Part shown: piece by piece, positions 37,741 to 48,606 of the stretch | Layout: every line of letters begins with the position of its first letter | Numbering within the stretch: the first letter of the stretch is position 1 | Assembly: GCF_001619875.1 (NCBI RefSeq) | Contig: NZ_LRFC01000023.1 | Location: 372,001-436,000 of the forward strand | Length of the DNA stretch: 64,000 bases | Direction: 5' to 3' | Source of the DNA: Fictibacillus phosphorivorans | GTDB taxonomy: Bacteria; Bacillota; Bacilli; Bacillales; Fictibacillaceae | The notes under the pieces: generated by a model | The model's input: only the letters and a program-made list of their open reading frames with translations | What the model was told of the DNA's origin: nothing | The model's database searches: none | Made by a program: the position numbers and the translations under genes

Positions 37741-38454
37741 TTATTTACTCTCCTTCGCTGCATCATCTACCATTTTCTTTAGATCTTCAATGGAAGAACC
37801 CTCAAATTTTTTACCATTAACAAACAATGTAGGTGTACCCGTTACACCTAGATCACCAACTAGAGCTTCATCCGTTTCAACCGCTTTTTTACTTTCGCTG
37901 TCTTCTAGTTTCCCGCTGACTTTCTTAACGTTAGCTTGTGTTGTTACTTCACCTAGCGTCTCAACTAAGAATTTTTCTGTAAAAATGTCCTTACGCTCAA
38001 GGCTTTGATCTTCTGGCTGCTTTTCATAGAGAAGCTTATGGAACTTCCAAAACGTATCGTTTCCTAATTCTTTGTATACTGTCTCACCAAATAGAGCAGA
38101 TCTCTTTGAATCAACATGAATAAAAGGATAATTCAAAAAGTAGAATTTTGCTTTGCCTGTTTGAATAATTTCTTGGTCGATCAGCGGGAAAAACGACTCG
38201 TTAAAACTTTTACAAACGGGACACTTGTAATCTCCAAACTCTATAATATTAACCGGCGCATCATCACTGCCTAAGGAAGGTTGATTTTCATACGAGATGC
38301 TAGTATCTGAAGAGTCTTTATCATCAAGTGCACCACTAAACAGAAAGATGATTAATCCTAGCGTTACAATTCCAATCGTCCAAAATAGCCAAACAGGGGA
38401 CGAACTTTTCTTGGTTGAATTCACATGACCATTTTTCCTTTTTTGTTTACCCAT
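37741..38454 (-). CDS. bdbD: Thiol-disulfide oxidoreductase, DsbA type
   Basis: Membrane-anchored extracytoplasmic oxidase that inserts disulfides into exported proteins. The 237-residue protein has a basic N-terminus, one membrane anchor (about 22-42) and a thioredoxin domain with active site C-P-V-C (GDYKCPVCKSF) and the cis-proline loop VTGTPTLFVNG. AGGTGA lies 7 bases before the ATG. Partner of BdbC directly downstream. Confidence 0.95.
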   Translation of the reverse strand: MGKQKRKNGHVNSTKKSSSPVWLFWTIGIVTLGLIIFLFSGALDDKDSSDTSISYENQPSLGSDDAPVNIIEFGDYKCPVCKSFNESFFPLIDQEIIQTGKAKFYFLNYPFIHVDSKRSALFGETVYKELGNDTFWKFHKLLYEKQPEDQSLERKDIFTEKFLVETLGEVTTQANVKKVSGKLEDSESKKAVETDEALVGDLGVTGTPTLFVNGKKFEGSSIEDLKKMVDDAAKESK

Positions 38455-38700
38455 TGTTCACCTCATAGATTTTTTAACTAAATAAAAAGAAGTTACTAGT
38501 ATCGTATACAATCTTAGTTATTTTTACAATGAAGAAATATCAACATTATTGTTGCCAAGCATTATTTTTAATATAAAAATTGCGATGGAACATTATTCAA
38601 ACACAATAAAATAATGGTAGAAAAAACCTGTATCCAAAAGAAGAATTTGGCAGTATAATTTTCTAGAAATTATTTTAAAACAACTTTCTGGGGGTCAAGG

Positions 38701-40035
38701 ATGAAAAAGTTATTTTCCTTATTACTGGCTATATCGATTAGCTTTGGTATTTTGCCAGTTTCAGCGTTTGCAATCAGTGCAAATGACAAAGAGTACAAAG
38801 CTTTCTTACAAGAAATTGGTTGGACGGCAAAAGATTACGAAGCTTACTTAAAAAGTAAAGATTGGCCTTTAAGAGATTTTGATTCTGTCGATGAATTGGG
38901 TACACCTTTATCAGAAGAAGGTGTCCGAGCTGTTTTAAAAGAGTTTGACATAAGTCGAGAAAAACTTAACGAACTTTTGGTTGACTATGGTCTTCTTGAA
39001 GAAGGTGAAGATGTTCTAGAAGGAACGTATGTTATTTTTGAAGAAGAATTATTTGAAGAAATTGATTTTATAATCGGCACACCTATTAACGATGTAAATC
39101 TTCAACAGCTATTAAACGACTACAACCTTAAGTCTATCGATGAACTGGATGCATTACTAGCTGATAATGATGATTCACGTGATAACTATGAATACATTGA
39201 AGATCTCGAGTCATCAGTAGACTACTATATTAACGGTGACGACTGGGAAGGCACTCCAATCAATGACGAAAACCTTCAGCAATTATTAAAGGACTACGAC
39301 TTAAAATCAATCGAGGAACTTGAAGAATTGTTAAAAGAAAACGATGATTCATTAGAAAACTATGAATACATTGAAGATCTAGAGTGGGCTGTTGATTTTT
39401 ATATAAACGGCGATGACTATATGGATGAAGAAATTGCTGATCTCTTTGCACAGATTGATTTAACAGACGAAGAGATGGAAAAGCTTTTTGCTCATTTAGA
39501 AACACTAAATTGGGAAGATCCAGATTTCCTTGATCAAATGATGCTGCTTGCTGAAAGAATGATGGCATTTGAAGATTTCGAAACTGCAGAGGAACTTTCT
39601 GCTGAACAAGTTGCCGAACTACTTTCTATTTTCTCTGAAATGAAGCAGCTCTTACAAATTGAAACAAAATATTACCTTGTTGTTGATGGACAAAAGCAAC
39701 CCATCTCATTGAACACATTGATGACGATGGAATCAACAAATGGAAATGACTTAATTATGGAAATCTACAACTTACAAGGTGAATTATTAGCAGATATCCG
39801 TATAACAGCAGATATGTTTGGTTCTGAAATTATCCAAGAGACAGGTAAAGATATACAGGAAGTAGAAGAAATTGTTACTGCATCTCCAACCAAAGCCAAA
39901 CCTCCTGTTAAAACAGTAAAAGGCGGAGAACTTCCTAAAACAGCTACCAACTCTTTAGGGAACGCAGGACTTGGACTAGCACTTGCAGTTGCAGGGATTT
40001 TACTATTTAGACGAACGAGAGTAAAAGGACTTTAA
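38701..40035 (+). CDS. Acidic LPXTG-type surface protein with tandem repeats (processed acidic surface protein family)
   Basis: A 444-residue cell-wall protein with a signal peptide (about 1-25), a very acidic body, and a C-terminal sorting signal: LPKTA, a hydrophobic helix (about 420-438) and a basic tail. Three tandem units of 58-59 residues begin with GTP at residues 67, 126 and 184; the last two are nearly identical (39076-39249 and 39250-39423). The sorting motif ends in TA, the form associated with class D sortases, and such a sortase gene starts on the base after this stop codon. A TATAAT at 38654-38659 may be its promoter. Ligand or role is unknown. Confidence 0.88.
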   Translation: MKKLFSLLLAISISFGILPVSAFAISANDKEYKAFLQEIGWTAKDYEAYLKSKDWPLRDFDSVDELGTPLSEEGVRAVLKEFDISREKLNELLVDYGLLEEGEDVLEGTYVIFEEELFEEIDFIIGTPINDVNLQQLLNDYNLKSIDELDALLADNDDSRDNYEYIEDLESSVDYYINGDDWEGTPINDENLQQLLKDYDLKSIEELEELLKENDDSLENYEYIEDLEWAVDFYINGDDYMDEEIADLFAQIDLTDEEMEKLFAHLETLNWEDPDFLDQMMLLAERMMAFEDFETAEELSAEQVAELLSIFSEMKQLLQIETKYYLVVDGQKQPISLNTLMTMESTNGNDLIMEIYNLQGELLADIRITADMFGSEIIQETGKDIQEVEEIVTASPTKAKPPVKTVKGGELPKTATNSLGNAGLGLALAVAGILLFRRTRVKGL

Positions 40036-40650
40036 ATGAAAAAGAGAAGTAAATCTCGGATTGTACTTTTGACATTATCCATTGCCTTTATCTTGTTTGG
40101 CGTTTGGTTTAGCAGTACGAATGTCTTTACATTTATGAAAGGGTATTTGATATTCAAAACCGGACAGATTGAAGCTAAAGAGGGAAAAAAGCCTGTTGAA
40201 CAAAAGCAAGTTGTCCCTAAAAAAGATAATCTATATCCTGAGCGGCCTAGAGAAGGCGACAATATAGGTAATTTGATTATCCCTAAGTTAGATGCATCTC
40301 TTCCTATTTTTCACGGAACAGATGAAGAAGAATTAGAAAAAGGTGTCGGCCACTTCGCTAAAAGTGTCTTACCAGGCGAGAATGATAATTCTGTATTATC
40401 AGGACATCGTGATACCGTTTTCCGTAAACTTGGAGATGTTGGTAAAGGTGATCTCTTGATCGTTGAGACATCAGCAGGAACATTTACGTATAAGGTAAAA
40501 AAGGTTCGAATTGTCGATAAAGATGACCGAACGGTAATTGTTCCAAAACGAAAAGCAACATTAACGGTTTCAACTTGCTATCCTTTTGATTTTATTGGAG
40601 CGTCACCTGAACGGTATATTCTTGTTGCAGATTTGATTTCACAAAAATAA
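40036..40650 (+). CDS. Class D sortase
   Basis: Membrane transpeptidase that anchors LPXTG-type proteins to the wall. The 204 residues include an N-terminal membrane segment (about 9-28) and the sortase core with catalytic His124 (LSGHRDT), Cys181 (TLTVSTCYPF) and Arg193 (SPERYIL). The ATG immediately follows the surface-protein stop, and AAAGGA in that gene's last codons serves as ribosome site, so substrate and enzyme are made together. Confidence 0.94.
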   Translation: MKKRSKSRIVLLTLSIAFILFGVWFSSTNVFTFMKGYLIFKTGQIEAKEGKKPVEQKQVVPKKDNLYPERPREGDNIGNLIIPKLDASLPIFHGTDEEELEKGVGHFAKSVLPGENDNSVLSGHRDTVFRKLGDVGKGDLLIVETSAGTFTYKVKKVRIVDKDDRTVIVPKRKATLTVSTCYPFDFIGASPERYILVADLISQK

Positions 40651-40656
40651 ACAATG

Positions 40657-40692
40657 AAAAACAGCAGAGAATTTGATTCTGCTGTTTTTTTG
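40657..40692 (+). terminator. Intrinsic terminator after the sortase gene
   Basis: AAAACAGCAGA pairs perfectly with TCTGCTGTTTT, followed by T residues. Confidence 0.93.
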
Positions 40693-40799
40693 TTTAACAA
40701 ATCTATAAAACAGGTATGATTACAAAATGATGCAGAAGAAGCTTAAAGCATTTCCATCTGATACATACTTAGAATAATCAACTTGAAAGCGGTGGTTGA

Positions 40800-41519
40800 A
40801 TGAAAAGAAAAAGCACTTTGATAATTGGACTAAGTTTATTGGTTTTATTAGGCGTTAGTTTTGCAGTGTATGCATTTAATTCAGAGGAAATGGAAGTAAC
40901 TGCTCTTGGGGACTCTTTGGCATATGGTTTAGGAGACACTAGTGACAACGGTTATATTGGAGATGTAGAGAAGCGTTATGAAGATGATTTAAATAAGCAA
41001 CTTGTTGTGCACGATTTTGGAGTGCCGAACGATACAAGTTCCGATTTACTGAAGCGATTAAACAATCCTGAGATTGCTAATACAGCAAAAAAATCAGATA
41101 TTATCCTCATCAACATTGGAACAAACGACTTTTTAAAAAGCACCAATCACTTAACAAAGTTCAATAAAGAAGAGCTTGCTGCAAATGAGGAAATATATAA
41201 AGAAAATTTAAAACAAATCATTCGAAAAATCCAAAATAAAGATAAACCAAAGACAATCTATATTCTTGGCATTTATAATCCAAAAGTAAAATGGAGTGAT
41301 AGTTCTGTTGTGAACGAAGCCGTTTTACATTGGAACACATCTACTATAGAAGTTACAAAAAAACAAAAGAATACAGCATTTATTCGCACAGACGATCTAT
41401 TTATCAACAAAAAGAAACAAGCGTTTTTCTCTGATAAGCTCCACCCAAATGAAAAAGGTTATGCTTTGATCGGGAAAAGAGTTTACGAAACCATTAAACA
41501 ACGTTCAAACGAGAAATAA
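40800..41519 (+). CDS. SGNH/GDSL-family hydrolase, membrane-anchored or secreted
   Basis: A 239-residue esterase-like protein with an N-terminal hydrophobic segment (about 7-26). The SGNH blocks are in order: block I ALGDSLAYGLG (Ser), block II Gly region, block III NIGTNDFLK (Asn) and block V SDKLHPNEKGY (Asp, His). It resembles Bacillus YpmR-type proteins. The natural substrate is unknown; acylated cell-wall polymers are possible. GGTGG lies close before ATG 40800. Confidence 0.85.
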   Translation: MKRKSTLIIGLSLLVLLGVSFAVYAFNSEEMEVTALGDSLAYGLGDTSDNGYIGDVEKRYEDDLNKQLVVHDFGVPNDTSSDLLKRLNNPEIANTAKKSDIILINIGTNDFLKSTNHLTKFNKEELAANEEIYKENLKQIIRKIQNKDKPKTIYILGIYNPKVKWSDSSVVNEAVLHWNTSTIEVTKKQKNTAFIRTDDLFINKKKQAFFSDKLHPNEKGYALIGKRVYETIKQRSNEK

Positions 41520-41578
41520 GTATATTTAGGGTTTTCTTTTATCATTATTTCCCGTATAATCTGAGTTAACTTCATAAG

Positions 41579-41645
41579 CTCGTATAATCGCAGGGATATG
41601 GCCTGCAAGTTTCTACCAAACCCCCGTTAAGGGTTTGACTACGAG
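41579..41645 (+). ncRNA. Guanine-class purine riboswitch aptamer
   Basis: CTCGTA (41579-41584) pairs with TACGAG (41640-41645) as P1; the core has TATAATCGCAGGGATATGG and the joining region GTTTCTACC. The specificity position in TTTGACTACGAG is C (adenine switches have T), so guanine, hypoxanthine or xanthine should be the ligand. It precedes a terminator and xpt-pbuX. A TATAAT -10 at 41555-41560 marks the probable promoter. Confidence 0.96.
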
Positions 41646-41677
41646 TGACGCAAACTTTTTCAAACATCCTTCTTTAA

Positions 41678-43664
<1,987 letters not shown>

Positions 43665-43683
<19 letters not shown>

Positions 43684-43895
43684 TCAAAAAAGCGGTTATC
43701 CTCACTGTATTCAGTCGATGATAGCCGCTTTTTATGTTTAGTTTGATTCAATATTTCTTTCTTAGTCTTTGTCTTTTTTGTAGACATCATTTTGTACATT
43801 TCTTCTGTAGCAAATGCACTTCGATTTGCCAGTGGATTGCGCATACCTTTACGTAACATTTTTTCTCTACATTTTCTAGCTCTAGATTTTGCCAT
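43665..43895 (-). CDS. Small basic protein of unknown function
   Basis: A 76-residue, lysine/arginine-rich protein (start MAKSRARKCREKMLRKG, then NPLANRSAF and TKTKKEI). Small basic proteins with this kind of start occur in other Bacillus genomes, but I know no function. AAAAGGAG lies 8 bases before the ATG. Its last codons run through the pbuX terminator hairpin and overlap the pbuX 3' end by 19 bases. Confidence 0.7.
43687..43734. terminator. Terminator after pbuX, inside the convergent small gene
   Basis: AAAAAGCGGTTATC pairs with GATAGCCGCTTTTT (one G-T pair). T-runs occur on both strands, so it can stop transcription both ways. Confidence 0.88.
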
Positions 43896-44109
43896 ATTAA
43901 CAACTCCTTTTCCGACAATATACCATATATATATGAAAAGTTTATATTTTATTACTATGAGGAGTAGATCTTTTTTACTAATACTTATTAATTTTATGTA
44001 ATATTAACTAATTTCTCCCTATGTTCTCTATCTTTCTACAAACAGCACATGGTATTATGTTTTGGGACATGACTTTTCAGTCTTAATTATTGTAAAGGGG
44101 TTTGAGGAA

Positions 44110-46098
44110 ATGAAGACCAATCATAAAAAAGTAGTTTCTCTTACGTTAGCAATAAGTTTATTAAGTTCACCTTTAGCAGGAAACGTTATAGCAAAAATGC
44201 CTGCTCAAAATAAGAGCAAGGTCAACTTAAGAATTATGGAAACAACAGATATTCATACAAATCTTCTTAACTTCGATTATTACAAAAATGCAGCTGTAGA
44301 AACCGTTGGATTGGCAAAAACAGCTACACTTGTAAAAGAAGCCCGTAATGAAAATGAAAACGCTGTCTTAGTTGACAACGGAGACTTAATTCAAGGGACT
44401 CCGCTTGGAACATACAAAGCAAAAATTGAACCTTTAAAAGAAGGTGAAGTTCACCCTGCAATTGCAGCTATGAACCTTATGGGATATGATATGGCAACTC
44501 TTGGAAACCATGAATTCAACTACGGTTTAGATTTCTTAGATGAAACCTACGATGATGCCAATTTTCCTTTTGTAAATGCAAATGTGTACGTGGATGATCA
44601 TGATAATAACCCAAACAATGACGTTAACAAATACACCCCTTACAAAATAGTAAAGAAAATGGTTAAAGATGCAAACGGCAGATCAAAACTTCTAAAAATT
44701 GGTTATATCGGATTTGTACCTCCGCAAATCAATGAGTGGGATAAATCTCACCTTGACGGTAAAGTCATCACAAAAAGTATTATTGAAAGTGCAGAAAAGT
44801 TTGTTCCTGAAATGAAGGAAAAAGGCGCAGACCTTATTATTGCGCAAGCTCACTCTGGTTTTAACAGCAGTGAAGCAAATACAGAAGATGTGATCTATTC
44901 TCTTAGCAAAGTAAAGGGAATCAGCGCTATTACATTCTCACACACGCATAAGATATTCCCAGCTGCAAATGAAACATCATTAGATGCTTTATTTAAAGAT
45001 GCTAGTGGTAAAGTACTTCCAGGAGTAGATAATGCTAAGGGAACGATTAACGGTGTGCCAGCTGTACAAGCAGGATATGGCGGAGGTTCACTTGGACTAA
45101 TCGACTTAACTCTTCAACAAGAAAAAGGCAGCTGGAAGGTTGTAGAATCTCAGTCTTCTGTACGAAGCGCAAAAGATGCAAAACCTGATGAAAAGGTAGT
45201 TTCGGCTGTTAAAGATGTTCACGAAGCAACGATCAAGTATGTAAACACACCGATTGGTACAACAACAGATGACATCTATAGCTTCTTTGCATTGGTACAA
45301 GATGATCCATCTGTCCAAGTAGTGACAAATGCACAAAAGTGGTATGTTGAAAAATACATTTCTTTAAATAAACCAGAATACAAAGACCTGCCAATTCTTT
45401 CTGTAGGAGCACCATTTAAAGCGGGAAGAAACGGTGTTGGTGAATACACTGAAATTGAAAAAGGTCCACTTACAATTCGCAGCGCAGGAGATCTTTATTT
45501 ATACGACAACACACTAAAAGCTCTAAAAGTAAAAGGATCTGTCGTAAAAGAATGGCTAGAAATGTCTGCCGGTAAATTCAAAACTATCGATTCGAATAAA
45601 ACAGAAGAACAAGAGCTATTAGATGCTGGCTTCCAAGCATACAATTTTGACGTAATTGATGGGGTTAATTATCAAATCGACGTAACGAAGCCTGCTAAAT
45701 ATGATAAAAACGGTGCAGTTCTCAATCCTAACAGTAGCCGGATTATAAGTCTCACATACAACGGACAAGCGGTGGACCCTAACCAAGACTTTGTTGTCGT
45801 CACAAACAACTATCGAGCTGGCGGCGGTGGAAACTTCCCAGGCGTTAAAGGCAGTGAATACGTTGTTGATTCAGCTGATGAAAACCGTCAGATCTTAATG
45901 GATTACATCACAGAGATGAAAGAAATAACACCAACAGCAGACAACAACTGGTCGATTGCACCGATTAATGGGGATGTAAATGTAACATTTACTTCTTCAC
46001 CAAATGGTCAAAAGTATACAAGTGCAGAGAGCAAGATTAAGTATCTAAACAAAACAGACGCAAACGGATTTGGGATCTATAGTATTGACTTAAAATAA
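44110..46098 (+). CDS. Secreted 2',3'-cyclic-nucleotide 2'-phosphodiesterase/5'-nucleotidase family protein
   Basis: Extracellular nucleotide scavenging enzyme of the CpdB/UshA type, 662 residues. After a signal peptide (about 1-29) comes the two-metal phosphoesterase domain with motifs TTDIHTN, DNGDLIQG, LGNHEFNYG, AQAHSG and FSHTHK, then the 5'-nucleotidase C-terminal domain with YRAGGGGNFPG. B. subtilis YfkN contains this module twice; here there is one copy and no wall-sorting signal. I start at ATG 44110, with AAAGGGG 9 bases upstream; an in-frame ATG at 44062 has no site. Confidence 0.92.
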   Translation: MKTNHKKVVSLTLAISLLSSPLAGNVIAKMPAQNKSKVNLRIMETTDIHTNLLNFDYYKNAAVETVGLAKTATLVKEARNENENAVLVDNGDLIQGTPLGTYKAKIEPLKEGEVHPAIAAMNLMGYDMATLGNHEFNYGLDFLDETYDDANFPFVNANVYVDDHDNNPNNDVNKYTPYKIVKKMVKDANGRSKLLKIGYIGFVPPQINEWDKSHLDGKVITKSIIESAEKFVPEMKEKGADLIIAQAHSGFNSSEANTEDVIYSLSKVKGISAITFSHTHKIFPAANETSLDALFKDASGKVLPGVDNAKGTINGVPAVQAGYGGGSLGLIDLTLQQEKGSWKVVESQSSVRSAKDAKPDEKVVSAVKDVHEATIKYVNTPIGTTTDDIYSFFALVQDDPSVQVVTNAQKWYVEKYISLNKPEYKDLPILSVGAPFKAGRNGVGEYTEIEKGPLTIRSAGDLYLYDNTLKALKVKGSVVKEWLEMSAGKFKTIDSNKTEEQELLDAGFQAYNFDVIDGVNYQIDVTKPAKYDKNGAVLNPNSSRIISLTYNGQAVDPNQDFVVVTNNYRAGGGGNFPGVKGSEYVVDSADENRQILMDYITEMKEITPTADNNWSIAPINGDVNVTFTSSPNGQKYTSAESKIKYLNKTDANGFGIYSIDLK

Positions 46099-46110
46099 TA
46101 ATCACAAAAC

Positions 46111-46140
46111 AAAGGAGAGCCTATAAGGTTCTCTTTTTTA
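46111..46140 (+). terminator. Intrinsic terminator after the nucleotidase gene
   Basis: GGAGAGCCT region pairs with AGGTTCTCT region (one G-T pair), followed by TTTTTT. Confidence 0.7.
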
Positions 46141-46274
46141 TAATGATAGAAAAGCAGGTATTACCTAATTAAAAATAGAAATATAAATTTTAGTGACACA
46201 AATAACCAATCGTGATATGATTGAAATCGAACAAATGTTCCCTATCCAAAAAACAAGATGACGAGGTGTAAAAA

Positions 46275-46700
46275 ATGGTTGTAGCAGTTAATCCATATTT
46301 AGTAACAAACGGAAATGGTAAAGAAGCAGTCCAATTTTACGTAGATGCATTTAATGCTGAACTGATTTCACTGCAAACCTTTGGAGACATGCCAGAAGAT
46401 CCGAATCATCCACTTCCAAGCGAAGCAAAGGATCGTGTGATGAACGCTCAGTTTAAAGTTGGGGATACCGTTATGATGCTTTCTGATACGTTTCCCGGGA
46501 TGCCTTACAGTCTTGGAAATCAAGTAAGTATTGCGATTCATATTGATACGGTTGAAGAAGCAAAAAATGTGTTTGAAAAGCTTTCCCAGGATGGTAAAGT
46601 AACAATGCCATTGCAAGAAACATTCTGGAGCCCTTCATACGGCCAAGTTAAGGATAAATATGGTGTTGAATGGCAGGTTTCTACTATTAAACAAGACTAA
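46275..46700 (+). CDS. VOC-superfamily protein, PhnB type
   Basis: A 141-residue protein with the glyoxalase/PhnB fold pattern: NPYLVTNGNGKEAVQFYVDAF at the start, KVGDTVMMLSD in the middle, and YGQVKDKYGVEWQV at the end. Such proteins are dimeric metal-binding or bleomycin-resistance-like proteins; the substrate here is unknown. GACGAGGTG precedes the ATG. It stands alone. Confidence 0.88.
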   Translation: MVVAVNPYLVTNGNGKEAVQFYVDAFNAELISLQTFGDMPEDPNHPLPSEAKDRVMNAQFKVGDTVMMLSDTFPGMPYSLGNQVSIAIHIDTVEEAKNVFEKLSQDGKVTMPLQETFWSPSYGQVKDKYGVEWQVSTIKQD

Positions 46701-46711
46701 TAAATAAAATT

Positions 46712-46748
46712 GACCCTTTCCATATGGATGGGGTCTTACTATTTTTTT
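46712..46748 (+). terminator. Intrinsic terminator after the VOC gene
   Basis: GACCC plus TCCATATGGA self-complementary core plus GGGTC forms the stem, followed by TTACTATTTTTTT. Bases 46749-46990 up to the next gene hold no gene or known RNA I can support. Confidence 0.75.
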
Positions 46749-47008
46749 AACATTTTTCCAAAGCTGTTCTAGCAGAATAACCATTACGGTTCCAACTAGT
46801 AAGCCGTTGCTCCCTAAATTACAGCGGGCGGTGTTTGGAAGGTATTTGAGGTATGAGACATAATCCCAATGTTAATAATTAACGAAAAGCAAAAACGACT
46901 AATATAAAATCATTGACTATATAAAGTAAACATAATATTATTATCAAATAATATGTTCATAAGTTTAAACACTTGATTATAAATTAAATAAAGAAGGAGG
47001 CGGAAGAA

Positions 47009-48403
47009 TTGAATACCATTGAAGAGAAATCAAAGGAAACGATTGATCTCCTTGTACAAGCTCAAAAGACTTATTTTAGAACCGGGAAAACACGATCCTA
47101 TGAGTTCCGTATGAAAGCCCTCAACAATCTTGCAAAACTTATTCGCAACAACGAAGCAAAGATTCTGTATGCATTAAAATCGGATTTGAACAAATCAGAA
47201 GCTGAGGCCTATACAACAGAAATTGGCTTTTTATTAGAAGAAATTCGCCATACACAAAAACACCTTAAAAAGTGGATGGAGCCTAAAAAAGTCAAAACAG
47301 CAAAAACTCATTTCGGATCAAAAGGATATACGATCTCAGAGCCTTATGGCGTTTCGCTTATTATAGCTCCATGGAACTATCCGTTTCAGCTGCAGCTCGC
47401 ACCGTTAATTGGTGCAATAGCAGCGGGAAACACAGCCATACTAAAACCGTCAGAACTAACTCCGCATACCTCTAAGCTAATCAATGCATTGATAAAAGAA
47501 GTCTATCACCCTGACTACATTGCTGTTGTAGAAGGGGGAGTTGAAACGACTCAAGTATTATTGGATCAGCCATTAGATTACATCTTTTTTACCGGAAGTG
47601 TGCCGGTCGGGAAAGTGATTATGGAAGCGGCAAGCAAGCGGCTTATTCCGATCACACTTGAACTTGGCGGTAAAAGTCCATGTATCGTTGATGAAACAGC
47701 AGATATTAAGCTTGCTGCTAAACGAATAGCGTTTGGCAAGTTTACAAACGCTGGCCAAACGTGCATTGCACCAGACTACTTGTTTCTTCATAAAAATATA
47801 CGTAAGGAATTTATAGAAACATTTAAAGAAGTGGTTAAATCATTTTATGGTGAACAACCATTGGAAAATGAAGCATACGGGAAAATTGTTAACGACCGAC
47901 ATTTCAATCGGTTGATAAACTATTTATCAGATGGCGAAATCCTGTTTGGTGGTCGCTATAATGAGGCAAATGAAAAAATTGAACCTACTCTAATGGTCCC
48001 TGAAGATTCTTCTGTCTCGGTGATGAACGACGAAATCTTTGGTCCGATTTTTCCTGTTATGGAATACGAGGATATAGAGGAAGTCATTGAATTTGTCGTG
48101 GATCGGTCCAAACCGCTAGCACTTTATTTATTTACTACAACTAATGAAATAGAACATAAAGTGATAAATAATATTTCGTTCGGCGGCGGATCCATCAATG
48201 ATACGTTAATGCACATTGCAACACCTTATCTACCATTTGGAGGAGTAGGTGAGAGCGGGATTGGCAGTTATCATGGGGAGTCCAGCTTTGTTGCCTTTTC
48301 GCATAGCAAAAGTGTACTCAACCAAACGAACAAATTCGATTTTAGTTTTCGTTATCCAAATGCGAAGAATGGTTTGAAGATGATAAAAAAGTTTATGAAG
48401 TAA
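47009..48403 (+). CDS. Aldehyde dehydrogenase, class 3-like
   Basis: NAD(P)-dependent oxidation of aldehydes to acids. The 464-residue protein resembles B. subtilis YwdH. Seen are the catalytic-domain motifs APWNYPFQLQ, GNTAILKPSE, FTGSVPVGK (cofactor binding), the general-base Glu in LELGGKSPCIV (near 220) and the nucleophile Cys in NAGQTCIAPDY (near 253). The start TTG 47009 has AAGGAGG 8 bases upstream. Single-gene unit. Confidence 0.93.
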   Translation: MNTIEEKSKETIDLLVQAQKTYFRTGKTRSYEFRMKALNNLAKLIRNNEAKILYALKSDLNKSEAEAYTTEIGFLLEEIRHTQKHLKKWMEPKKVKTAKTHFGSKGYTISEPYGVSLIIAPWNYPFQLQLAPLIGAIAAGNTAILKPSELTPHTSKLINALIKEVYHPDYIAVVEGGVETTQVLLDQPLDYIFFTGSVPVGKVIMEAASKRLIPITLELGGKSPCIVDETADIKLAAKRIAFGKFTNAGQTCIAPDYLFLHKNIRKEFIETFKEVVKSFYGEQPLENEAYGKIVNDRHFNRLINYLSDGEILFGGRYNEANEKIEPTLMVPEDSSVSVMNDEIFGPIFPVMEYEDIEEVIEFVVDRSKPLALYLFTTTNEIEHKVINNISFGGGSINDTLMHIATPYLPFGGVGESGIGSYHGESSFVAFSHSKSVLNQTNKFDFSFRYPNAKNGLKMIKKFMK

Positions 48404-48413
48404 TCCCTTGTTG

Positions 48414-48448
48414 GAGTCGTTATCCTATTATGATAACGACTCTTTTTG
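48414..48448 (+). terminator. Intrinsic terminator after the aldehyde dehydrogenase gene
   Basis: GAGTCGTTATC pairs perfectly with GATAACGACTC, followed by TTTTTG. Confidence 0.95.
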
Positions 48449-48460
48449 TTTAATCAACTG

Positions 48461-48489
48461 TTGACAACGCTTACATTCTTTAGTTTAAT
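48461..48489 (+). promoter_or_regulatory. Lipase promoter overlapped by a cre site
   Basis: TTGACA (48461-48466) and TTTAAT (48484-48489) with a 17-base spacer form a good SigA promoter. The 14-mer TGACAACGCTTACA (48462-48475) matches the cre consensus TGWNANCGNTNWCA at all fixed positions and covers the -35, so CcpA should block RNA polymerase when good sugars are present. Confidence 0.78.
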
Positions 48490-48528
48490 GTTATTTAAGT
48501 TAATTGTTAAAGTATGCAGGAAATTTGG

Positions 48529-48573
48529 AGACAAGCATATCCTTTTTTTGAGGGATAATGCTGTCTTTTTTTT
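48529..48573 (+). terminator. Terminator hairpin in the lipase leader
   Basis: GAGACAAGCATATCC-type left arm pairs with GGGATAATGCTGTCT, with two mismatched or G-T positions, followed by eight T. It lies between the lipase promoter and the lipase start, not after a gene. Confidence 0.8.
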
Positions 48574-48606
48574 ATTACAAATTAATTAGAAATGAGGGGT
48601 TATGTA

